64,000 nt of DNA from Gigaspora rosea. Taxonomy: Eukaryota > Glomeromycota > Glomeromycetes > Diversisporales > Gigasporaceae. Shown here piece after piece: positions 46,125 to 55,713 of the stretch. Under the pieces are notes generated by a model. That model saw only the letters and a list, made by a program, of their open reading frames with translations. It ran no database searches and was not told the origin of the DNA. The stretch's first letter is position 1, and each line of letters starts with the position of its first letter. Made by a program: the position numbers and the translations under genes. Where the stretch lies: positions 284,591 through 348,590 of the forward strand of contig QKWP01000117.1 in the NCBI GenBank assembly GCA_003550325.1. Direction: 5' to 3'.

Positions 46125-46606
46125 ATTATAATAATAATAATTTTTCTAAAATATATAGTAGATAGTAGAATCAATATAGCTCCAAATAAAAACCACCATG
46201 TGCCACAGTAAATTTAAGTTTAAGCACATGCTAGCTGCACATGCCAAGGCTACTAAATAGTTTATATCATAGCACTTTACTGCTAGTATTTGTTTGTTCC
46301 TTTTAATAATAAGTACTTACTAGTTTTTGTATATAGCAGTATACTGCCAATGTTTGTTTATTCTCCTTTTTTCTACTAAGACTTGTAATTAATTTAGGCT
46401 TTGTACATGAAATTCTATAGCCAATATTTGTTTATGGCCCTTTTGCTAAACAATGTAGTTAGAGGACCCGGACATCTCTCATATAGGTCATAACTGGATT
46501 TTGGCCAATTTTGGCCTAATTTGCTAAAAATAACAAAACTATATTTGTTTAAATAACTTCTGATCCAGTATCAAAATTGAATGAATTTTTTTGTTAGATA
46601 TGCATC
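46125..46606. other. spacer without gene
   Basis: AGTATTTGTTTGTTCCTTTT and similar phrases recur two to three times between 46270 and 46440; nothing else is seen. Confidence 0.4.
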
Positions 46607-46991
46607 ACTGAGAGTAGGGCTCTGACAGACCCAAACTGAGACCAGACTTTAGGCAAGTCCAATTCCAGTTTGAATTTCAAATCGGACTCGAACTCAAACT
46701 ATTTTACAACAAAATCTGGTCCAAGTCTGAATATCAAACTTTTGGCTTGGTTCGAGTCCAGTTGAGCTTAGTCCGAAAGTTTGAGTTTGGTCAGAAAGTC
46801 CAAAATCTAGAAATAGGTTTCAAACATGCACATGATTCCTCAATTATGCACATAAATGCACATTAATGTGCATATTTCTGAATCAGTGCATTTTATCCTA
46901 TCAAAATTTTATATAAAAAAATTAAAATAAGTATAATTAACATTTTAATAGTATTCTGACCTGAGTAGGTATTACTCTAGTTACTTGCAGG

Positions 46992-47232
46992 CAGTGTTGT
47001 ACACGGACATTGTCCCGCTGATTTTTCAGGGACACGGACAGTCCGGGACGGGACGTCCGGGACATGTCCGCCAGGTAAAACCAATCAAATTGCGGAATTA
47101 TACGAATTTTATTGGTAGATGTCACGTGTTGAGTCGCAAAATGTCCGGGACAAAAAAATTCTGGGCGGACATGTCCCGGACGTCCCGTCCCGGACTGTCC
47201 GCCGTCCGTGTCCGTGTCCCATGACAACACTG
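46992..47232. mobile_element. hAT foldback MITE rich in GTCCGGGAC, 241 bp
   Basis: Perfect 8-bp TSD CTTGCAGG (46984-46991 and 47233-47240). Termini CAGTGTTGTACACGGAC and CAGTGTTGTCATGGGAC. Both arms are unusually GC-rich and consist of CGGGAC / GTCCGG modules. The overlapping ORFs on both strands here are palindrome artefacts. Confidence 0.92.
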
Positions 47233-47550
47233 CTTGCAGGTGGATGGGTAAGCCAGTTTGAACTATAGCCCACCCAAGTAGTCATCCTGTGGGTTATCTA
47301 CAAGTCACTCATAAGTCAACCCAAAAGACACTAGTGGGTTACCCATATGGATGACCCATATGTTAGTTATAAACTATACATATAGGCAGAACTCTGAATA
47401 ATCTATATAAGATTATATTTGAGCATTATAGTAAAAATTTTTTGGTTTGCACTTTTGGTTTGGTATATATAAGCTACATTTCAAATATTAGATTGAACTT
47501 TTACCCATCTTTAACTTTTTTTGAAATATAACATCTCTAAAAAAAAAAAC

Positions 47551-47557
47551 ATAATGT

Positions 47558-47624
<67 letters not shown>

Positions 47625-47673
47625 NNNNNNNNNNNNNNNNNNNNNNNNNNNNNNNNNNNNNNNAAAAAAAAAA
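47551..47673. other. poly-A run and assembly gap (39 N at 47625-47663)
   Basis: About 60 A before and 10 A after an N run; homopolymer length is unresolved. Confidence 0.97.
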
Positions 47674-49182
47674 CAAAATCCAAAATTTCTTAAACCTATT
47701 TAATCCATAAGCAACCATGAATCATAAAATTATATACCACAAAATGTGAAAAAAATTTAAAAAAAAACCCTGTTTTGCTTAATTTTTATTTTTGTATTTA
47801 AGCCCAGATTTTTCATTACCATATTTTAAATATAAGATTTATAAAAATTACCTCTATTAGTATTCTTTTAAATATACCTTTTTTGCCATTTAGCTGTTTC
47901 AAATGTACCCTTTTCCAATACCCACTTTTCAAATATAACCTTTTTTAAAAATTGGGCCTACATTAGCAATTTTTTAAATATGACCTCACATAGATTGTTC
48001 GAGTTCTATACAGTCTATATCTAGTATTTTGATTCAAATTGGGTTATTTGTATGGGTTACAGATCAGAAATTGTTATAACTTTGGTCAAACGGGTCAAAA
48101 TTAGTCTAAAATATACAAAAAAAAATTCATTAGCCAGTTTGATGCATAATCTGCTATATAGTGTAGTATACATTATATAAAATGAACAAAAAACAATTCA
48201 TATGCCCATTTGATATATAATCAGCTATATGGTGTAGTACATATAGTATCAAATAACCAAAAAAAACTTGAAAAAAATTTTCACAAAAAAAAAAATTTAA
48301 TAAGCCTGTTTAATACATAATCGCCTATATGGCATAGTACGTATTATATGAAATGAACAAAAAAAAATACTTTTTTGCTATTTTGCCCAAAACATCCAAA
48401 TCTTAGGATATCATATAGAGTTTTTGCCTCTACTCAATGAGGTGACCTACTCAAGTTGCAACAATATTACTCAGGTAATTCAAGGGTGAACAGGTGACCT
48501 GAGTGGCTACCAATCTAGATCCAATCACTATGTAATATATTTGCAATCTATGGCAAATTATGCATCAAACGGGCCTAAAAATTTTATCATTTTTTTTTAG
48601 AATTAAACTATAATTTTTTATATCATCCAGATATCTCATATTACTACTTGCAGGTAACCTGTAGCAAAATTTTACTACTACCCAGTATTCACTCAGGTAA
48701 TCTGTATAACCAAGTTAGAATTTTTATGACAGGTTAAAACACTAAGTTAAACTGAACCTTTTATTTAATAGTAGGTCTAATATCTAGTAGTGATATTAAA
48801 AAAAGGCCAATTTAAGTATAATATATAAAACAATTCAAGCATAATTTAAAAATATTGAAATAAACCTTGATCAAACAGGTTAGATTTAGAGATGGTCTAA
48901 AAAAATTGTTGCAACAAATTAAAAATCGTAACAACAACAACATATTAAAAATTGTTATCAGGTTTTTTTTAGAATTAGACTACTAATCCTGAACCCAGAC
49001 AGGTCTGCAAACTTCAAACTAGACATAGACCAAATCTATAGTCATGTTTAAGTATGGTTCAAGTTTAGTACTTTAGATTCAGGTTCGAAATTGTCAAAAT
49101 TTATAGTTTGAGTCTGGGTTTGAGTCTGGGTCCAGCCAGACAAGACCAAACCAGATCTGGACTTCAGAGTCCTAACTGAGAG

Positions 49183-49536
49183 CTTTATTTTAAAAAAAAG
49201 TTCATTCAAATTGGACTACTAGATGCCAAGATAATTGCTAAAAACCTTTTTTTTGTTTTTCAAATTTCAGGGTTTTTGCTGAAATGTGTAATATATAAAC
49301 TCTGTACTAGATGTCTGCGTCCTGTAGTTAGCTTAGTCTAATACTAATAATTATACAACCAAAAAGGCTAAAAAGCCCTTGTCATCTCAAGTACATCTCA
49401 AGGTATAAGAAAATTATCTCTAACTTTCATTCAAAGAAAAGCGTAATCATTGTGAGTTAGAGATATTCTATAGAGTTTAATAGAGGCAGTGAATATAATT
49501 TAAATTATATATATTTATTAAAAAAGAAAAAGTATA
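49183..49536. other. spacer without gene
   Basis: No repeat, open frame or motif identified. Confidence 0.4.
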
Positions 49537-49539
49537 TAA

Positions 49540-50798
49540 AAGAGCTTCCAGAAATTGGCTAATTTTTGTTTACAATAAGCCTATTCCTATCTATCTACAT
49601 TTGATACCCAATTAGCCAATCAGATTTTACGATTATTAAAAAATTAAATATAATACAGTTAGTCTTCTATAAGTGCAATGTGTAGGGACAGCAAAAAATT
49701 GTGCATTTAGGGTGGTATTACATTTAGTAAGGTAAAAGTAAATTATATATGTAGTAGGGATACAACAAGACTATACATTTATGAAGGTATTGTATTTATA
49801 AAAGTTGCAATTATAGAGGTCTGATTATATTTAATAGTAAATAACTTTTGTACTGGACCAAATTTGATAATTCAACTACCAAAATGATCCTCTAAATAAG
49901 AGAATTCTAGTAAGCCCAAAAGCATTAAAATCAAATCACAAGATCCTATAATCAGAATAGATTTGTATTACTATAAAAGTTCTATAATTTATTAAATAAT
50001 TATAAACCATTTATCATAATACAAATTTATTTCAATCTAAGAATCCTGTAATTAGACTTTAATAATTTTAGGCTTGTTAGAATTCTCTATTGAGAGGATC
50101 ATTTTGGTAGTTAAATCATCAAAATTGGTCCAGTAGATCAGAAGTTAGTAAAAATTAAATATTAATAGAAATTGTTAATAACTTCTGATCTACTGGGCCA
50201 ATCTTTATGATTTAATACTAAAAATAATCCCCTCAATAAGAGGATTCTAACAAGCCTAAAATTGTTAAAATCCAATTACATGATCCTAAGATCAGAATAA
50301 GTTTGTATAACTACATAGAAGTATAATTATTTAATAAATTATAGAACTTTTATAGTAATACAAATCTATTCTAATTACAGAATTCTATGATTGTATTTTA
50401 TAATTTTGAGCTTGCTAGAATTTTCTCATTAAAATAATTATTTTGGTAGTTAAATTATCAAATTTTGTACAGTAGATCAAAAGTTATTAATTATTAAATA
50501 TTTATTAATAAATTTATAATTTTGGTTAAAAAATAATTTTGCAACTTTGGCCAGAATTATGAAATTTTAACTGGAATTACACCTGATACTTCAGCTAACC
50601 CACTTAGGGTGGTGACAGATATTACGTAATATTTTAGAAAGGTAAAAGGGGTTTCTAATATCTTATATTAAATATATAAGTTCATAATAGCCAATCAAAT
50701 TGCTCTTATATAGGAGGTAGGGATATAGTAAATTAATATTACATAATATATATCACCACCCTTATCCACCCAGAAATTAGCTAATTCTGGAAGCTCTC
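49540..50798. mobile_element. PIF/Harbinger-like non-autonomous element, 1259 bp
   Basis: TAA at each flank (49537-49539 and 50799-50801) and TIRs AAGAGCTTCCAGAAATTGGC / GAGAGCTTCCAGAATTAGCT. The interior is an array of alternating inverted ~150-bp modules (AACTTCTGATCTACTGGGCC, ACCAAAATGATCCTCTCAAT and complements), the same modules as in 59224-60863. Confidence 0.75.
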
Positions 50799-50939
50799 TA
50801 ATGCTCTCTTTTTCGCTTCAATAAAGTTTAACTCAGAAAGAGTTTGAATTTAAGTAACTTAGTTAGAGTTTAATATTGTAGAATGTAATTATGCCTGATA
50901 CAATTATTTTTATAATAACAAAAGTTTTGTCAAATTTGT

Positions 50940-51270
50940 ATTAAATGAAACCTTTGATAATGACAAAACCGGGACCCCAAAATATACATAAATAGGTCAG
51001 GTAAGAGTTTGCTTATTTTTGAGGTTTTTATGCAAATCTTTTCTATTTATAGTAATTTTTGAAGTTTTTTCTACAGATCTTTCCTTTTTTAATAACCCTA
51101 TAATTAACCTGACCTATCTATGTATATTTTAGGGTCCTACAAAACCCTTGATACTTGATGAAACTCTTGATAATTAATAAAACCCTTGGCACTTAATGAA
51201 ACCCTTGACAGTTAACAAAACTTTTAACACAGCCCCTGACTATTGATGAAACCAATCCCTAGCTTTCTAA
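50940..51270. repeat. ~24-bp minisatellite interrupted by a MITE
   Basis: Units like AAACCCTTGATACTTGATGA recur from 50945 to about 51260. The 168-bp MITE at 50971-51138 splits one of them. Confidence 0.7.
50971..51138. mobile_element. MITE, GGGACCC / AGGACCCT termini, 168 bp
   Basis: Perfect 8-bp TSD ACAAAACC (50963-50970 and 51139-51146). TIR AGGACCCTAAAATATACATA on the right, GGGACCCCAAAATATACATA on the left. Second copy of the 38588 family, with matching interior (TTGCTTATTTTTGAGGTTTT). Confidence 0.9.
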
Positions 51271-51295
51271 TACAAAAAAAATTGTTTACAACCTG

Positions 51296-51720
51296 TAATT
51301 TTAATTAATCAAATTGAAAAGCCTGTCAATGAAGTGATAAAGTGATTAATTGCAAGAGCAGATGACTTTATGACTGTTTGTGTGCAGGTTTTTTTATGTA
51401 TTCTTTTATGGTTATTCTTATATTATTGTTGTAATATTTTGTAACTTGTATGTACAGGTAATTTTGGATTTGATATAATTTTGAAATTTATATTGTTATA
51501 ATTATTGTTAGATAGGTAATAGGTGTAAGGAATAATAGCTTTAGCCAAGTATAAACTGGTAATATAGGAGTATTTAAGGTCAATGATTTTAGTGAAGAAG
51601 GCTATCTTTTTTTCGCTATCACTTGCCTTGTAAAAACTGGCTTTATCATTTCCACCATATATATTTCAATTTGTTTTAAAAAAAAGTTTCATAAAGAAAC
51701 TCTAATATATTTAAAAATCT
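51296..51720 (+). repeat. higher-order repeat block, copy 1
   Basis: Collinear with 59000-61000 and 62690-63095: AGATGACTTTATGACTG, TTGTAATATTTTGTAACTTG, TTATTGTTAGATAGGTAATA, GCCAAGTATAAACTGGTAAT, GAAGAAGGCTATCTTTTTTT. No coding frame is conserved. It precedes the 45-bp repeat and the Sel1 pseudogene, so it could be an old promoter or 5' region; this is inference. Confidence 0.6.
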
Positions 51721-51972
51721 GTATAGAGCAAATAGTATTTTCCTACATAACATCGAGTATGTCTATGAATCACGCAATGCATGCCAGGAGTTAGACAAAA
51801 CTGGCCTTGAAAAAAAGGCTGGCTCTATTGTTTTTACCTAGACCTTTTTGCTAAAAGCATTATCTTAAGTCTATTAAGATATGATATTAAATAGTTAAAT
51901 AGTAATTATGAGTAAGCTTTGAGACTATAGTAGTGGTACACAAACTGTTCATTTTTAGTTTTGTAGTACTAT

Positions 51973-52609
51973 CCCTTAAACTGTCCAGCAGGCAAATATG
52001 CCCACTAGAAAGTATTTTTTTATATTTTTTACAATATCTTGAAATTTTATTAAGCATATGTCCCCCTATTTCTAAGCTAAAATAAAAGTTTGAGATATTT
52101 TTAATTATTATTAAGTAAAATTTTTAATTTAACTTTAAGATATTTAGCTTAAAATATTAAATTTTCAAAATATTTTTTATTAATTTTTAAATTTTTATAT
52201 ATTTCTATCTATAAAAAAAATTTTGCTATTATTACAAAGTTAAAATTTTATTTATAAAATTATAAAAATTTTAATAATTTAAAGTTATTTTTTAAACCAA
52301 ATTCTACAATTTGAATCAAAATTATATAGGACTTATGTTTAGAATTTTAAAAAGTTTGTCAATGAATAAAAATAAAATTTTGCATTTTTTTTAAAAAAAA
52401 TTGCTTTTTAAAAGTTTTACTATATAGAAACCTTTATTTTTTTTCTTATAATTTAAAAATAAATATTACTATTTTATAATTCTTATTTTTAAATATTAAT
52501 ATATAAAATTTTTTTAAAATTTTTTAAATTTTGATGAAATTAGATCAGAAACAACTATTTTAACATTTTAGCAGCTAAATATGTCTGTTAATTGCTGATG
52601 GTTTAAGGG
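51973..52609. mobile_element. non-autonomous piggyBac-family MITE, 637 bp
   Basis: Termini CCCTTAAACTGTCCAGCAGG and (complement) CCCTTAAACCATCAGCAATT match the 55714-58548 piggyBac (CCCTTAAACCGTCCA), including a sub-terminal remnant of its palindrome (GCAGGCAAATATGCCCAC) and about 100 bp of 5' interior. Flanks are TAT on the left and ATA on the right, as in the full element. No ORF; AT-rich filler. Confidence 0.8.
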
Positions 52610-52614
52610 ATAAC

Positions 52615-52765
52615 TCAAAGACTTCTTTTGGCTTTATAACTGCAATAACAGTTCAAGGTCCTTTGCTTTTAGTTCGCACTATAGTGTGATAGTTCAAGAG
52701 CCCTTTGTTTGGGTATCAAAGTTGCAATAACAGTTCAAGAATCATTTGTTTGCAGCTCTGTAGCT
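52615..52765. repeat. ~45-60 bp GCAGTGCAAGGACC tandem repeat, block 1
   Basis: Three degenerate copies of GGCTTTATAACTGCAATAAC / AGTTCAAGGTCCTTTG. Same unit as at 58585, 61020, 62455 and 63125. Confidence 0.7.
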
Positions 52766-52773
52766 AGAATAGC

Positions 52774-55668
52774 ATGCAAAAAGACACAAAGAAGGCATCC
52801 AATTATTATCAAATATCTGCAGATATAGGACATTCAGATAAAATATATAATGTTGGATATTGTTATGAAAATGAAGGAGTTGAAAAAGATATAAAGAAGA
52901 CGTTTAAATATTGTCAAAAATCTGTAAATATGAGACATATAGATAGAATATTTAATAATAGGCATTGTTATAAAAAATCTGCTAATATAGGAATACTGAT
53001 AGGATGAGGAAAGTTAGATATTGATACGAATACCATATGTTCTTTTTGTCTAAATAAAGTCATCTGGTTGAGCTATAGTAATAATTATTCAATAATTTTT
53101 TTCTAAGTTTAGAACATTGTTTTCATATCTTCTTGTATTTTATTATTAGTGCTGAGTTATTGTACCAAGATTAGGAGTAAACCAACAAAACATGTTGTTA
53201 ATTTAAGGGTTATAAGAATATATCTTTTGGAATAAAATGCTAAAGAACAAACTTTATTACTCCCTTGGGTTTTATTTGGCTAATCAGAAGAAGAATAAAG
53301 TTAAAAATTGGCTTCATAAAAAAGGATATAATACCAATACCTTCCTTGGTTTTGACAACTAAAAAGCATTGGAGTTAAGAAGGATGAAAAAAGCACTCAA
53401 ATATTATAAAAAATCTACTGATTTTGGCGATGCTTATGGAACAAGAAAGGTTGGATATTGTTATAAAAAAGGTATTAATTAAAAAAAACTAATGAAGGTA
53501 TTCAAATATTATATATAATAAAAAAAAAGAAAAAAAATCTATCAATATGTGTAACGCTAATAGAACAGAAAGATTTGGGTATTGTTATAAAAAAGAAATT
53601 AGAGCTAAAGGAACAAGAGAAAGCATTCAGATACTATAAAAATCTGCCAATATACATCAGCAAATTTATAGTAGTGCAATCTTTCGAAAGATTTTGTGAA
53701 CATGCAAAATCTTTCGAAAGATTTCGCATATGCAATATATTTTAAAATATTTCGCAATGTATTTCAAAATATTGCAGATTTCGAAATATTTCGAAAATGT
53801 TTTCGAAAGTAAATTCGAAATATTTTTTGAGCGGACTGGCTGTAACTGGCTGGATCAGTAGATATGTAACCTGGGTCATACCAAGAACACATTGGACTAT
53901 ATTTTCGAAATACTTCGAATATATCTAAATTAATCTGCATAACTGTATTACAAGATCAGATTAGATCTTTTGTTTATTAATTAGATCTATTCACATTGTT
54001 TTTTATTTTGGTTTGTTTTTTTTACTTTCACTTGTTTTCACTTTTTTTTGCTTTCGTTTTGTTTTTGTTTTTTTTTTATTTATTTATTTTTAATTTTTTT
54101 TGTATTTTACAAAAATACTAGCCCTTTGCAAGAAAACCTACAACTTTTCTGAACTTAGTGCATGCCTACTCAGACTTTCGAAACTTAGCAAGAACACACA
54201 ACAGATTTACCTAGCAATTTCTAAATTTTCAAGAACGCTACTTTAGAGAAATGGGCGCAAGTTTTCGCAAGGTTTTGCAAGTTTTGCAAGTTTTTTGCAA
54301 GTTCTTGCAAGGTTTCGCTTTTTTTATTTTTTTATTTCATGTTTTTTGTTTTTGTTTTTTTTGTTTTATTTTTTTATTAATTTATTTTATTTTGACACTT
54401 TGAGAGAACAGAACGCTTCCTTCCTAGCACTTTGCAAGAAAACCTACCCAAACTTTTTCAGCACTTTGCGACTTTTTTAGCATTTTGCAAGAACATTAAC
54501 ATGGCTTTCGAATTTCTGAATTTGCAAGAACGCGAACACTTATTTTAGAGGAATAAAGATTTGGGCTTTATTTATTTTTTTTATTAGTTTGCTTACATTT
54601 TTTGTTTTTTTGTTTGTTTTTTTTTACTTAATTTTTTAATTTTTATTTTATTTTTATTTATTCCTAACTTTTTCAAAACTTTGCGACTTTTTCAGCACTT
54701 TACAAAATTTCTCCGGCAATTTGCAAGAACACCAACATATTTGAGAAATGTTTTTTTTTATTTTTTCACTTCTTTACTATTTTTAGGAGGTATTTAGAAA
54801 AAAGAGCAAAACAAAGGTATAACCAAACCAAATAAATAGCCAAAGCGAAGACAATAGAAAACAAAAAAGCGAAGACAATAGAAAACAAAGAAGCGAAGAT
54901 AATAGCTAACTTAGGGGTGAGCGAAAATAAGTGTATAGGGCTAGTTTTTGTATATAGTAATAGAATTAGATGCAAAGAAGTGTGAAAGTAGTTAAAATAA
55001 TATATAATAATATAAAAATAATACTGTAAAAATTGTATAATAATTAAAATATAATATATAATATAATATATATAATATATATAATAATAAATAAAAAAAT
55101 AATAATAAATAAAAATATAAAATTTAATAATGCGAAAATTTTAAAAATTTTTGAAAAATATGCGAAATATTGCAAAATATTGTGAAAAGCTGCAGATTTA
55201 CGCAATAATATGCGAACTATTACCTCCTGCGACCCCTGAAATAAGATAATTAGATAGGATTTGCATTGTTTTATTTGGTCTATTTCGCAATATTGCACAA
55301 TATCTTTTGCATTATTTTGCAATATTTCGCAATTTGTTCTGAAATATTTCGAAAAAAATACAATTATTTCAAAAGATTTCAGTATGCAATTTCTTTCGAA
55401 AGATTTTGTATATTTATTTTGCTGATGTAGGTAACGCCCATGGAACAGGATTAGTTAAATATTGTTATAAAAAGGTATTAGAGTTAAAATAGATGAAGGA
55501 ATATCATTGGAATATTATAGATAATCTGCTAACATACTTAATGCTAATACAAATTTCAAAGCTACCAAGTCCTAAGGGAATGCTTTACATGGGAATTTTC
55601 TATGGAAATGGAATTGGAGTTAAAAGGGATAAATAAAAGGCATTTGAATATTATAAAAGTATTGCTTT
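52774..55668 (+). pseudogene. Sel1-repeat protein pseudogene split by a transposon
   Basis: Sel1 (TPR-like) repeats mediate protein-protein contacts. Exonic pieces: 52774-53007 (KASNYYQISADIGHSDKIYN, VGYCYENEGVEKDIKKTFKY), 53380-53520 (ALKYYKKSTDFGDAYGTRKV), 53535-53650 (NANRTERFGYCYKKE) and, beyond the 53655-55427 insertion, 55428-55668 (GNAHGTGLVKYCYKK, then LYMGIFYGNGIGVKRDK and KAFEYYKS). The unit is about 36 residues with A..YY..SA, G.A.G...GYCY.NG and KAF.YY positions. Stops (TAG/TAA) and A-run frameshifts break most units. The reading frame continues across the insertion once the duplicated TA is removed (SANI then GNAHG), so the element landed in coding sequence. No start, signal or kinase domain can be attached. 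Confidence 0.72.
53655..55427. mobile_element. TA-flanked foldback element in the Sel1 gene, 1773 bp
   Basis: Begins CATCAGCAAATTTATAG and ends in the inverted form TATTTATTTTGCTGATG, with TA on both sides (53653-53654, 55428-55429); removing element plus one TA restores Sel1 text. Sub-terminal regions are packed with palindromic CTTTCGAAAG and AAATATTTCGAAATATTT words. The middle repeats AGCACTTTGCAAGAAAACCT and GCAAGTTTTGCAAG phrases among T-runs. No transposase; Tc1/mariner-type by TSD only. Confidence 0.8.
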
Positions 55669-55713
55669 ATAATAGTAATTATAACAATAAAGTATATTTG
55701 GTTAGATCATTAT

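Larger units (their letters stand above)
46615..49174. mobile_element. hAT-type non-autonomous element, TAGGGCTCTGA termini, 2560 bp
   Basis: Perfect 8-bp TSD ACTGAGAG (46607-46614 and 49175-49182). TIRs TAGGGCTCTGACAGACC and (complement) TAGGACTCTGAAGTCCAGA. Ends are packed with CCAGACTT, GTCCGA and GTTTGAGT words. Same terminus as 17805. Contains a nested hAT MITE, a poly-A/N gap and a three-copy repeat (CATAATCAGCTATATGGTGT, 48130-48350). No open frame of interest, but the gap prevents a firm statement on coding content. Confidence 0.85.

Noticed and set aside
46937..47230. Overlapping ORFs on both strands with nearly the same peptide
   Set aside because: They lie in the two arms of a hAT foldback MITE with a perfect 8-bp TSD; the palindrome creates mirrored frames.
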